From the NCBI GenBank assembly GCA_946811185.2, contig OX328110.1, positions 13,434,516 through 13,498,515 of the forward strand: DNA of 64,000 bases, read 5' to 3'. The notes under the pieces are model-generated. The model was not told where the DNA came from. It saw only the letters and a list, made by a program, of their open reading frames with translations, and searched no databases. Shown here in pieces: positions 53,546 to 64,000 of this stretch; within the stretch, counting starts at the first letter, position 1; every line of letters begins with the position of its first letter. The DNA comes from Hippopus hippopus (Eukaryota > Mollusca > Bivalvia > Cardiida > Cardiidae). Position numbers and translations under genes: made by a program.

Positions 53546-54674
53546 TTAAAGCTTTTCCACACAGTCCTGACTTTTAATGACCCTGCAGGGCTCGACATTA
53601 ACGGTCGTCCGATGGATTTTGGCAAGTGAAAACATGCCTTGGACAAGTAAATTCTAAATCTGGTTGTCCGATGGGACAAGTGCATTTTAAACTTTAATTT
53701 GGGGAGAACAAAATATTTGCGTATGCATAATTTGCATGTTGACGACAGAATTCCGTAATAATGGCATTTTGACAGCTGACTTTATTTGCCGATTTTATCT
53801 ATATGATAAGGTAATCCATCCATCATTAAATCATTTTTTTATAATCCTTCAGATGCTCACTGAAATTTCATAGTAGATGCAAGCATTTAGTGACCTGGAT
53901 GTATGCTCCAGGTCATCAAACGTTTGCATTTGCTATGAAATTTCAGTGACCATCTGAAGGATTGTGACCATGATTTAATGATGGATGGATTACCTTAAAG
54001 AAATAACTAGGTCATATACTGCATATTAAGCTCCACCCACTTAGTCACAATGCAATGTAAACTGGCTCCGCCTATCTCATTAGACCTGAAAAGATGTCGA
54101 TTAAGTACTACAGTCTTAAGGGGGTTTGTAAATAGAAGTACATGTTTGAGGTTCCACTCGATTTGATAGCATTTTCATCGATGTTCTAACTGTCCAACTT
54201 GTATTCAACTTTAACTAACTGTTAACTACAATTATGAAATAATGTAACCAACTAACCGTAATGGATGGACATGTATTTTTAATATTGCATTTAATCGAAT
54301 CTGAAAACTATTGCAATAACATATAAACATGCTAAATTAAGTTGAAATAAACTTTGTTCGATTAATATAGCAGGCACTTACGAGTCAAACCGTTCACTTC
54401 AAAATGAATGCAGATGCTGACAAGTGAAAACCTGGTACGGACAAGTGATTTTGCAATGTACTTGTCCGACTGATCCAGTAAATCAGAAAGTTAATGTTGA
54501 GTCCTGCCCTGAGAAGAAGCCTTTTGAAAACATTGCAGGAAAAAGAGAAAATGCTGGTAACCAGCATTTTTTCCTTTTCCCACAAAGTTTTCTACCATTC
54601 CTAAGACAATTTTTAATTTTTGAGCCATATTTATTTTGACTAGACTACAATTTTGTCATTTGGTAAAGAGTTAA
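53546..54674 (-). mobile_element. Element A split by a hAT-like element
   Basis: Left TTAAAGCTTTTCCACACAGT to atgaCCCTG (53585). The right part resumes CCCTGagaagaagccttttg (54507) through a GGTAACC hairpin to agagTTAA. Confidence 0.82.
53586..54506. mobile_element. hAT-like non-autonomous element with nested palindrome
   Basis: Ends CAGGGCTCGACATTAAC and GTTAATGTTGAGTCCTG are inverted (15 of 17). They are flanked by CCCTG on both sides, a 5-bp duplication. Inside, 53810-53992 is a separate hairpin element (aggtaatccatccatcatta / aatgatggatggattacctt, with actgaaatttcatag partners). No ORF. Confidence 0.75.
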
Positions 54675-54885
54675 CCTTTACCACATGATACTGACTTTTA
54701 ATAACCCTGTGAAAGAAGGCCTTTGAAAACATTGTGGGAAAAGGAGAAAATGCTGGTAACCTGCATTTGCTCCTTTTCTACTCTTTGAATTAGAAATTCC
54801 ATGTTTTGTATTACAATTAGTTTGTCGTCTGCAAATGCTTTCAGATTAGGAAAGGCTATAATTTTGTCGTGTGGTAAAGAGTTAA
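54671..54885 (-). mobile_element. Element A, chained
   Basis: Shares TTAA 54671-54674 with the split copy before it. The right arm of the hairpin is shortened (gtaacctgcatttgctcctt). Right end GTGTGGTAAAGAGTTAA. Confidence 0.8.
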
Positions 54886-56674
54886 CCAACAAAAGTTCAG
54901 ACTGGTTCAATAGAAAAACCTTGTGTAGCTCTTCAGACCACATTTTCAGTCCAATACTCTTGAAAATTGGTCAGAATGTATGTCTTGGTGATATCTTAGA
55001 CTTGTTAAAAAATGGGTCATATAGGGTAAAATACTAGGTAAAATCATTTATCTAGGAAATTGAATAAATTGTCATAAATCCAAGTCTGTTCTTGCTTCAA
55101 TATCAGACGAACATCATTCTTTTTCTAATCACTGGGTTTTTATCAGATAAAAGTGGTTTTCTGGTTATTTATAGAATAAGACTGGTTTACACATTATTGT
55201 CGTAAAGTACACTGGACATGTGTTGTAAATACGGACCCAGTCAAAGTCTTGGTTGGGTTCTCTGTATTTTATAGCTTATTTTACGCGATTTCTGGTTGGT
55301 AAAAGTACACTTTACCAAGTCTGTTCTGTTCGCGGAAAATAATGTCACAACAAAGGAAAGTGTAGCAATCTTTTTCATCTTCTGCTTCCTACAGCTGCTT
55401 ATCAAGCTATATCAACTAGCGATTCTGACAAGAATGTTTCGTCTGTCAAAACTTGAAATCGAGCTTTCCGTTAGAAATGACTTACAGATTTTACTTTCTT
55501 GGAGTTTAAAGGTGAAATGTATTGTAATTATGCTCGACGAGAAAGAGACCCATTTATTTTGACCCCCTAAGTTAAAGAAATGACCCTCAGCAAAAGAGGC
55601 AAGGGGTCACAATGACCACACAATTTTTAAAGCTGGGGAAAACCCTGCTTGTGTATGCTCTTGAGGCCATATTTTTCATACAATACTCATTTAAGTTGGT
55701 AAGAATGTTTGTCTTGATAATGTCTAGAACGAGTTTGAAAATGGGTCATGTCAGGTAAAAAACTAGGTCACTAGGTCAAATGTTTGAAAAACCTTATGTA
55801 CACTGTAGAGGCCACATTTTCTGAAAAGAATGTTCCTTTTGAACACGAGTTTGAAAATGGGTCACTTTGGATCAAAAACTAGGTCACAAGGTCAGAAAAA
55901 CCTTTTGTATGCTGTACAGGCCATATTTTCAGTCTGTTACTCATTAAATATGGTAAAAATATTTGTCTTGATAACATGGACAAGTTTGAAAATGGGTCAT
56001 GTCTGGTTAAAACTAGGTCAATAGGTTAAATCTTAGAAAAACCTTATGAGCCTCATTTTTCAAGGCAGTTTTCCCTTAAATTGGTCAGAATGTTTGTCTT
56101 GATGATATCTTGTATGAGGTTGAAAATGGGTTATGTTGGATCAAAAAGTAGGTCACTAGGTCAAATCTTGGAAAAAACTTGTGTATATTCTAGAGGTCAT
56201 ATTTCACTCTGATCGTCTAGAAACTTGGTCAGAATGTTTGTCCTGATGATATCTCATATGAGGTTGAAAATGGGTCATGTTGGATCAAAAACTAGGTCAC
56301 TAGGTCAGATCTGAGAAAAACCTTGTTTATACTCTACAGACCACATTTTTTCTCAAATACTTATCAGAAGGTGGTCAAAATGTTTGGATAATTTCTACAA
56401 GTTCGAAAATAGGCAATATTGAGCTAAAGAGTAGGTCACTGAGAAATATTCTAGAAAAAGCTAGTGTACATTCTAGAGGCTATATTGTAAGTCCAATACT
56501 AATGAAAGTTTGTCTGAATGTTTCATTATATCTCTGAACAGATCAAAATGGGTCATATTTGGTCAAAGGGCTCAGGTGAGCTACTATAGGGCCATTATGG
56601 CCCTCTTGTTTTAAGCTCATCTGAGCACAAAGTGCTCATGGTGAGCTTTTGTGATCATTCTGTATCTGTCATCT
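54698..56674. repeat. Left copy of a large direct duplication
   Basis: This segment recurs at 62004-64000, offset 7306 bp (7326 bp after about 55828, where the right copy has 20 extra bases). I see only a handful of differences, for example cTttttCatc versus cttttttatc near 55367. Confidence 0.92.
54890..56612 (+). mobile_element. Element C remnant with unique insert
   Basis: 54900-55050 and 55600-56570 are tandem gaaaattggtcagaatgttt / aggtcactaggtcaaat units. 55060-55560 is unrelated and carries an 88-codon ORF of unknown meaning (MVKVHFTKSVLFAENN...), also present in the right copy. The end gggctcaggtgagctactat, then agggccattatggccctctt, is followed directly by another C start at 56615. 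Confidence 0.6.
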
Positions 56675-56880
56675 GTAGTCAACTTTTACTTTGTGTACGC
56701 TCTAGAGGCCAGATTTTTTGTCTGATACTCATGAAACTTGGTCAGAATGTTTGTCTTTATGAAATGTTGGATAAGTACAAAAATGGGTCATGTTGGGTCA
56801 AAAACATGACTAGGTCGAATTTCAGAAAAACCTTGTGTACACTCTAGAGGCCACATTTTGAGTTCAATTCAGGATGTTAT
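56615..56880 (+). mobile_element. Element C start, truncated
   Basis: agctcatctgagcacaaagt, gctcatggtgagc hairpin, then three tandem-unit pieces up to ttgagttcaattcagg. Confidence 0.6.
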
Positions 56881-56942
56881 TAGTTCTTCAACATCATTTA
56901 GAAGAGGCTTATCGTTTCCCAGGAGGCAGTTGTCCATTACCG

Positions 56943-57075
56943 TTCAATAACGCCTTTTGACGCCCCTATCTCATTTGAACAAGACCGCCTTTTGACGCCC
57001 CTACCTTATCTGAACAATCACGCTTTTCGACGCCCCTATCGTATCTGATCGATAACACTTTTTGACGCCTCCGAC
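56943..57075. repeat. About 35-bp unit repeated four times
   Basis: The word ttttgacgcccctat (variants tttcgacgcccctatc, tttttgacgcctccga) recurs near 56954, 56990, 57026 and 57059, with atctgaac spacers. It is CG-richer than the surroundings. Confidence 0.75.
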
Positions 57076-57099
57076 GTTCAGTAGCAAAATACTCGGTTG

Positions 57100-57590
57100 T
57101 TTTAAAGGCCAGAATTTCATCGAATGCATGAACAATAAGTATAATTTATTATCTTTTAAAGGAATTGAAAAAAAGATACACTTTGTTCTTGAAAAAAAAT
57201 AGTAATTTACGAAAGAAGTGAGCAGGGGTTAAAATTGTAAACGCACGCTTACCGTGGACGCTTGGCTAAGATTTTCATCTGAATCCACGAGATTTTTTTC
57301 AAAAATCAGCATTGCTTTCAAATAAAATCCTTCTTTTGTTTTTCACAAGTAATATTCCTCATTAACTGTTGGTAATTTAATCCATCTGCGACTCGATGTG
57401 CTAGCAGAATGCAGTCAAATAAAATTGTGTCACCAGCCATTATAGCAGGAAAAACACGAATCAAAGTACTTAGACTACTACATAACCGAAGTCTTTTAGC
57501 CAACTGAGAGAAATTAATCGACCGTGATCAGACTGCGTATTTCGCTTAGAACATGTCTTGCTCTCACGACCTTTTTTAAATCGGAACTAA
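57100..57590. other. Unique sequence, no gene recognised
   Basis: AT-rich; several short open frames without family resemblance. A decayed minus element A begins at about 57595. Confidence 0.4.
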
Positions 57591-57879
57591 TTTTACCCTT
57601 TCCCAAACAATCACTTGTTTTTGCGACGAAAATGAAAACATCGTGAGAAAGAGCTAACTTAACTGCTTGTTACAAGCAATTTCTCGTTTTTCCATATATT
57701 CTACCCCTTCAGATACCTATTTTTCAATTAACGGTCACTGTAAAATATCATCAATAAGGTCTTTCAATTTGGATCAGTCTAAAATTTTGTAGCAATTGGT
57801 TTGTAAGCAATTCAAGGCCAAGGAAACAGAAAGCAAGCGAACTTTGCCGTGATTGTATTGTTGGACGCTTCGTAATTTT

Positions 57880-58050
57880 CTTGTTTTTGATACAAAAATA
57901 AAGGGCTTCTGCATGAACGCAGTCAAATCAGTATGTCGTTGTTTCGATAAGATTTTATTGCCCGTATTGTTTGCGGATTTTCAGAAGCTTGCATTCCCCT
58001 TTTTTCCCAAATTTAAATCCAGGCTCCCTGGTGTGATTACGTAATTACAG
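57880..58050 (+). repeat. Direct repeat, copy 1
   Basis: gatacaaaaataaagggctt, gtatgtcgttgtttcgataa and ggctccctggtgtgattacg recur at 59355-59520 in the same order at roughly 80% identity. It matches none of the families above. Confidence 0.7.
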
Positions 58051-58194
58051 ATTACAATTAAAGTCATAGCGCATGGTAATATACGATGCACACCCTTCAT
58101 ACAAAGAAAAAGATGTTGGGAAAAAAAGGTCTGACGAAGCCTAAGAAAGAGAAAGAAACCGATCTTCGCCGTGATTGCATCGTTGGCCACTGAG

Positions 58195-58690
58195 TAAAAG
58201 TTAAAATTTACGTCCTTTTCCGTTATTGTTTTCTACCCTCCCTTATCCAATTTAATTCCATTAACTGGGCAACATTTGTTGTCCGCTTGTGTTTTCAATT
58301 TGGTCTGTCTTATTCACGGAAAGTCATAAAAGATGATCTACGGTCCCTATTTAGAAAGACTATATTAATTTCGGAATATAAAAAATATATTAAAAAAGTG
58401 ACTTTGATAAGCTATTTACAGGCAAACGCTCGTCCACTTTGTGTTTTTTGTATTTAGATTTAATACCAGTCAATGCCGCGGCCCTCGCGACATTAAGAAA
58501 GTCGAGAAAAGCAAAGAGAGAAACAAGAGAGCAGATCTACCTATGATTTTTCTACATTTCCCACAATGTTTCCAACCCTATTTGGATACAATTTCGTCGT
58601 CATTATAGAATCTTTTAGTTTTCTGAAACTTCTTTGAATTCGGCCAACACGAAATATTAGTCGTATTACAAGAAGTTATGAGAAGGAAAA
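58195..58690. repeat. Scraps of element A
   Basis: 58215-58330 (ttgttttctaccctccctta, cttgtgttttcaatttggtc) and 58545-58680 (tttctacatttcccacaatg) are minus right halves. The region between shows nothing. Confidence 0.45.
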
Positions 58691-58805
58691 TTAACGTATA
58701 GAAACTTATATAACAAAACCAAGGTAGACCCCTGGAATATAAATATTTTGAGAGGAGTGAAAGATTTCTTGTTTTAGATTGAATATGATATATTCATTTA
58801 CAATG

Positions 58806-59069
58806 TACAGCATGCCCTGTGAAAAGAGGGCTAAATTCATCTCCGTAAACCATGGCACCAAGCAATCTATTACATAGTTATGTATCCGTAACAACCACTT
58901 TTTTTGATAACCCAGCTATATATGAGGTAAACTGGTCCTTGGATATACTGAAAATTGACCGATAGAGAACGTTTTGGCTCTGATCAGCCCCTGCATGCCC
59001 CACAGGCTGACCTGGGTCGATAAATTTCACAGATGCGTTAAGCCCCCTTTTCAAAGAGCATGACTCATA
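58806..59069 (-). mobile_element. Element B copy
   Basis: acagcatgccctgtgaaaag at the left, cttttcaaagagcatgactc at the right. Inner arms ctctgatcagcccctgcatg and ccacaggctgacctgggtcg. Confidence 0.75.
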
Positions 59070-59354
59070 TACATGTATAATGAGTGAATTATTTCTTCGC
59101 AAATAATATTTTCAAAATCAATATTAGCGATAAGAAAAGAAACATTGTGTAGGACGGAGAAGATGCCTATAATTAACATTTTATTTTCTTCTTACATTCT
59201 TTAACCTTTCTTTTTCGGGGCATTAAAATTGCACTTAATAGCGTTTGGTTAGATTTAAGAATGGTTTTATAATATCGTAAAAATTTTCGAAACATAAAGC
59301 AGACATTCAATTGTTCGTTCTTGGAAAATTAAAGTTCAGTTATTTCTTCTTTCT

Positions 59355-59520
59355 GATACAAAAGTAAAGGGATTATGCATGAACGTAGTACAATCAGTAT
59401 GTCGTTGTTTTGATAAGATTTTATTGCCCTGTATGTTTGATGATTATCAGAAGCGTTCGATCCCTTTGTTTTCGAAATTCAAATGACCAGGCTCCCTGGT
59501 GTGATTACGTAATTATAGAT
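59355..59520 (+). repeat. Direct repeat, copy 2
   Basis: Partner of 57880-58050, located 240 bp upstream of the acidic start ORF at 59763. Confidence 0.7.
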
Positions 59521-59762
59521 ATGATATATAGGCATATCGGCCAACAGTTTGGTGTTGCAAAAAACACGTGCCATAACGCACGCGATTGATCAGTTTATAG
59601 TCCAATTAAAATGAAATTGTTTAATTGACAAAAATTAATTGACCAATCAAAGAAAATAGCAACTTAATCCTAATCCCGTAATTTAAGTTTTCTTTCAGTT
59701 CGTTTGAGAACACTCGCTGCGAAGCATCTACTTCTATCTAATTGCGACAGCTAAATTAAAAA

Positions 59763-59922
59763 ATGTCTGACTCTGATTCTGATAACTCTGTGTTCGAGTT
59801 TGATTTCGACACAGACATATCAGAATTTTCGAGATTTTCTGCGTCTGACTCCGATTCTTCCGACTCCGAGGTCGAGGATGCTCCCGATCTTCAATGGCAG
59901 GACGAGCTTACACCACCGATGG
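59763..59922 (+). CDS. Candidate acidic N-terminal exon (MSDSDSDNS...)
   Basis: An ATG in context aaaaATGTCT opens a strongly acidic, Ser/Asp-rich stretch: MSDSDSDNSVFEFDFDTDIS, EFSRFSASDSDSSDSEVEDA, PDLQWQDELTPPM, reaching a possible donor ATG|gtgtgt. The open frame continues to 60131, but residues after PPM lose the composition and look intronic. Acidic leaders ending in W..ELTPP are seen in some piggyBac-derived proteins. That link is a guess, made more interesting only because element A uses TTAA sites. No transposase core is visible downstream. Confidence 0.4.
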
Positions 59923-60518
59923 TGTGTTTTAATATTCTTATTTTGCATATTTACTCAATTTCACTTTGGGAAAAACTCAAAATAATGGCTGGACTACCAG
60001 AACATTGTAACTTTGATTATTCAAGGCGTAGTTACGATGTTTTGGAAGTCAACCAAAAATTATTTTTTTCTTTTGTATTTGATGAAGCAAACCACGCATT
60101 TCAAAACAATAAAAATCATCACTTTTCATAAATGATGTTCTATTATGGGATTGAGTATAATTTCTTACAGGAAAACACATGGATCGAAAACATCGGACGC
60201 GATATCATGTAAACTCAAAATAGATTTGGGCGAATTAGACTTTCGAAAAAATCGCATTTTCTTGGACAACATTTTGCAACGCAAATGATAAGATCTGAAC
60301 ATGCCGAATCTTTATGTTGTCATTGACGATCGAGTTTAACTCTTCTAGAAATGTTTTCTACCCAAATGATAAAGAATATTCATGCTTTTTTGTTAAAACT
60401 TAAACACTCGCATAAACAATAAAGATAAATTTTAAATCAGAATAAATCTCCGTGAAAAAACTGAAGGGAAAACGATGATTTACTTCGCTACGTCGAATAC
60501 AACAAAAAAGAGGGGTTA

Positions 60519-60800
60519 TTTTTGCCGAGTTTTGATACCCTGAGAAAGAAGCCTTTGGAAAACATTGTGGGAAAAGGAGAAAATCCTGGTAACCAGCATT
60601 TTCTCCTTTTCCCACAATGTTTTCTACTTTTAACAAAAAAAATGTTTTCCATTTGGACAAGCCAAAATATTGACGTTTGGTAATGAGTTAATTTTGCAGT
60701 GATCTAAAGTAATTGAAAACCATGGTAAGAAAAGGAGTATAGATCTACAGGTGGATTTCCTTTACCACCATGTTTTCTAACACTCTTACTCGATTCTAAG
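60519..60800 (-). repeat. Element A, 5'-eroded, and a small remnant
   Basis: 60519-60690 has hairpin gggaaaaggagaaaatcctg with GGTAACC and ends atgagTTAA. 60690-60800 keeps catggtaagaaaaggag / cctttaccaccatg, a covarying stem. Confidence 0.65.
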
Positions 60801-60884
60801 CACTAATGGCTGTGTATTACTTGGGAAGATAATGATTTGAAAAAAATAACAAAAAGGACTACTTTTACACATCAAATTTAATCA

Positions 60885-61147
60885 TTATCATTGATGGGTG
60901 AACAGAAAACTGTTGATAGATACAACAGTTTTCTCATCACATTTTCTGTTCAATCGCCAAGGGCTAAAATGATCCTAAGATATTACTTTAGGAAAACAAT
61001 GCTGGAAAGAAGAAAGTCTGTTACAAGCAATGTCTTCTTTCCCCACAATGTTTTGAAATGTTATCTACTCTACAATATACTTGCATTAGACTGCAACCTC
61101 AGTCAATTTTGACCATTCTATAATTTTGACATCTTGTCAAGAGTTAA
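60885..61147. repeat. Decayed element A and short palindrome
   Basis: 60900-60942 contains gaacagaaaactgttgatag / caacagttttctcat inverted words. 60990-61147 is a decayed minus copy ending at the TTAA of the next. Confidence 0.45.
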
Positions 61148-61373
61148 CCCTTTACCACACAATCCCTGCTTTTGACGACCTTGAGAAAGAAGCCTTTAGA
61201 AAACATTGTGGGAAAAGGAGAAAATGCTGGTAACCAGCATTTTCTCCTTTTCTGACAATGTTTTCTACCCTTCACAAAACAAATGTCAAATTTTCAGTCA
61301 CTTTTATTTTGTCGTCTGCAAATGCTTTGAATTTGGTCCAGTCCAAAATTTTTTTTGTTTGGTAATGAGTTAA
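61144..61373 (-). mobile_element. Element A, full length
   Basis: 230 bp, TTAACCCTTTACCACACAAT, centre GGTAACC, right end TTTGGTAATGAGTTAA. Confidence 0.9.
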
Positions 61374-61429
61374 TTATTGAAAAATATCATTTTTGATTTA
61401 AATTTTGATGATCTTTAGCCAAATAAAAT

Positions 61430-62003
61430 AAAAGTTGAAGAAAACCTTCGAAAAAATGCGGGAAGAACAGAAATTGCTGATCGTAAGCACATCCTCCTTT
61501 TCCCACGTTGTTCTGTACCTGTCAAAGACAAGTCACACATTTTGAACCGTTTTTTTTTTTTTTTCTTTTCTTTTGCATATTCCAATTTTGTGAGGTTTGA
61601 ATCTTCCTGTTTACAAAAACTTGAATCTAAAGCATGAAAAATGGAAATTGTTACAGGAAAAGAATATTTGTGAACATGAAGAAAAAAAATACTTACTTTT
61701 ACACGCATTTTTTTCTCAAACAATAATTAATTTCTGCAAAATAATTATATCATAAGAAAGAGCATTCAATTCTCTGAAAACTTTTTATATACCAAAAATG
61801 TGTCAAATTATTATTTCAGGGCTTTTTTATCACTTTTTTAGGACTGGTGAAAAATTTTCAGTACAAATTGATAAAATCCAATATTGCCTGTTCAAACAAG
61901 GCCATAAAAGGGCATTCCCTGTAACTGGTATAGGTTATTGATTTTTCCTTATCAGGTTTCTGTACATTGCTGTATTATCTCTACCTCTCTGAGTGGTAAT
62001 GAG
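61430..62003. other. Spacer before the duplication junction
   Basis: 61430-61550 is a decayed hairpin remnant. The rest is AT-rich with no gene seen. The junction to the duplicated segment reads gtaatgagTTAATAACCC. Confidence 0.45.
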
Positions 62004-64000
62004 TTAATAACCCTGTGAAAGAAGGCCTTTGAAAACATTGTGGGAAAAGGAGAAAATGCTGGTAACCTGCATTTGCTCCTTTTCTACTCTTTGAATTAGA
62101 AATTCCATGTTTTGTATTACAATTAGTTTGTCGTCTGCAAATGCTTTCAGATTAGGAAAGGCTATAATTTTGTCGTGTGGTAAAGAGTTAACCAACAAAA
62201 GTTCAGACTGGTTCAATAGAAAAACCTTGTGTAGCTCTTCAGACCACATTTTCAGTCCAATACTCTTGAAAATTGGTCAGAATGTATGTCTTGGTGATAT
62301 CTTAGACTTGTTAAAAAATGGGTCATATAGGGTAAAATACTAGGTAAAATCATTTATCTAGGAAATTGAATAAATTGTCATAAATCCAAGTCTGTTCTTG
62401 CTTCAATATCAGACGAACATCATTCTTTTTCTAATCACTGGGTTTTTATCAGATAAAAGTGGTTTTCTGGTTATTTATAGAATAAGACTGGTTTACACAT
62501 TATTGTCGTAAAGTACACTGGACATGTGTTGTAAATACGGACCCAGTCAAAGTCTTGGTTGGGTTCTCTGTATTTTATAGCTTATTTTACGCGATTTCTG
62601 GTTGGTAAAAGTACACTTTACCAAGTCTGTTCTGTTCGCGGAAAATAATGTCACAACAAAGGAAAGTGTAGCAATCTTTTTTATCTTCTGCTTCCTACAG
62701 CTGCTTATCAAGCTATATCAACTAGCGATTCTGACAAGAATGTTTCGTCTGTCAAAACTTGAAATCGAGCTTTCCGTTAGAAATGACTTACAGATTTTAC
62801 TTTCTTGGAGTTTAAAGGTGAAATGTATTGTAATTATGCTCGACGAGAAAGAGACCCATTTATTTTGACCCCCTAAGTTAAAGAAATGACCCTCAGCAAA
62901 AGAGGCAAGGGGTCACAATGACCACACAATTTTTAAAGCTGGGGAAAACCCTGCTTGTGTATGCTCTTGAGGCCATATTTTTCATACAATACTCATTTAA
63001 GTTGGTAAGAATGTTTGTCTTGATAATGTCTAGAACGAGTTTGAAAATGGGTCATGTCAGGTAAAAAACTAGGTCACTAGGTCAAATGTTTGAAAAACCT
63101 TATGTACACTGTAGAGGCCACATTTTCTGAAAAGTAAACTTGAAAATTGGTCAGAATGTTCCTTTTGAACATGAGTTTGAAAATGGGTCACTTTGGATCA
63201 AAAACTAGGTCACAAGGTCAGAAAAACCTTTTGTATGCTGTACAGGCCATATTTTCAGTCTGTTACTCATTAAATATGGTAAAAATATTTGTCTTGATAA
63301 CATGGACAAGTTTGAAAATGGGTCATGTCTGGTTAAAACTAGGTCAATAGGTTAAATCTTAGAAAAACCTTATGAGCCTCATTTTTCAAGGCAGTTTTCC
63401 CTTAAATTGGTCAGAATGTTTGTCTTGATGATATCTTGTATGAGGTTGAAAATGGGTTATGTTGGATCAAAAAGTAGGTCACTAGGTCAAATCTTGGAAA
63501 AAACTTGTGTATATTCTAGAGGTCATATTTCACTCTGATCGTCTAGAAACTTGGTCAGAATGTTTGTCCTGATGATATCTCATATGAGGTTGAAAATGGG
63601 TCATGTTGGATCAAAAACTAGGTCACTAGGTCAGATCTGAGAAAAACCTTGTTTATACTCTACAGACCACATTTTTTCTCAAATACTTATCAGAAGGTGG
63701 TCAAAATGTTTGGATAATTTCTACAAGTTCGAAAATAGGCAATATTGAGCTAAAGAGTAGGTCACTGAGAAATATTCTAGAAAAAGCTAGTGTACATTCT
63801 AGAGGCTATATTGTAAGTCCAATACTAATGAAAGTTTGTCTGAATGTTTCATTATATCTCTGAACAGATCAAAATGGGTCATATTTGGTCAAAGGGCTCA
63901 GGTGAGCTACTATAGGGCCATTATGGCCCTCTTGTTTTAAGCTCATCTGAGCACAAAGTGCTCATGGTGAGCTTTTGTGATCATTCTGTATCTGTCATCT
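62004..64000. repeat. Right copy of the large direct duplication (runs off the window)
   Basis: Begins TTAATAACCCTGTGAAAGAA, matching 54698 onward, including the truncated element A (62004-62191), the 88-codon ORF (62602) and the element C tail and restart (63900-64000). A 20-bp insertion lies at about 63135 (taaacttgaaaattggtcag). Confidence 0.92.

Noticed and set aside
60400..60660. ORFs such as ENIVGKGENAGYQHFLLFPQ found again and again
   Set aside because: This peptide is simply the translated hairpin of element A in one frame.

Overview
The window is invertebrate animal DNA, most likely from a heterodont bivalve mollusc (possibly a dreissenid; inferred from the repeat types, not tested). 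It is AT-rich, has spliced genes with long introns, and is packed with short non-autonomous transposons. There is no sign of bacterial or organellar sequence.

Plus strand, 8.1-27.5 kb: eight recognisable exons of a CASK-type membrane-associated guanylate kinase (MAGUK). They encode the SH3 domain, the basic HOOK region, the guanylate-kinase-like (GK) domain and the natural C-terminus ending VPVSWVY. The kinase, L27 and PDZ exons must lie upstream of the window. Two alternative copies of one GK exon are present (17203-17283 and 23470-23571). Both are in phase 0, both fit the same flanking exons, and they encode different loops after the same FVVFIAAP strand, so mutually exclusive splicing is the best explanation. 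A 336-bp tandem duplication has also copied the first 65 nt of the HOOK/GK exon into the preceding intron.

Minus strand, 43.4-46.6 kb: a small two-exon gene for a HEAT-repeat-like protein of 129 residues. Weaker gene signals are a plus-strand start exon at 52936-53000, an acidic start-exon-like ORF at 59763 and a possible exon near 47.6 kb. A broken LINE C-terminus lies on the minus strand at 35.4-35.9 kb.

The rest is repeats. The dominant family (called element A here) is about 229 bp long, bounded by TTAA, with short terminal repeats (TTAACCCTTTACCA) and a central 67-nt odd-length palindrome. I see roughly 40 full-length or near full-length copies and as many fragments. They are often chained end to end through one shared TTAA, and several are split by later insertions. 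Other families are B (tgagccatgctctgtg hairpin element), C and its relatives (Helentron/HINE-like elements with internal minisatellites), D (GATCAGCCTGCGCAG), E (palindromic, CCAATCA core), F (GATCAGACTGCAC) and G (CGAAATTTATTTCAT), plus tRNA-derived SINEs and a hAT-like element.

The most novel structural signal is a set of three tiny palindromic insertions, only 24-34 bp long (CAGGGATC...GATCCCTG), each flanked by a 7-bp target duplication. At the right end, 62004-64000 is a nearly identical copy of 54698-56674, indicating a 7.3-kb tandem duplication or an assembly duplicate.
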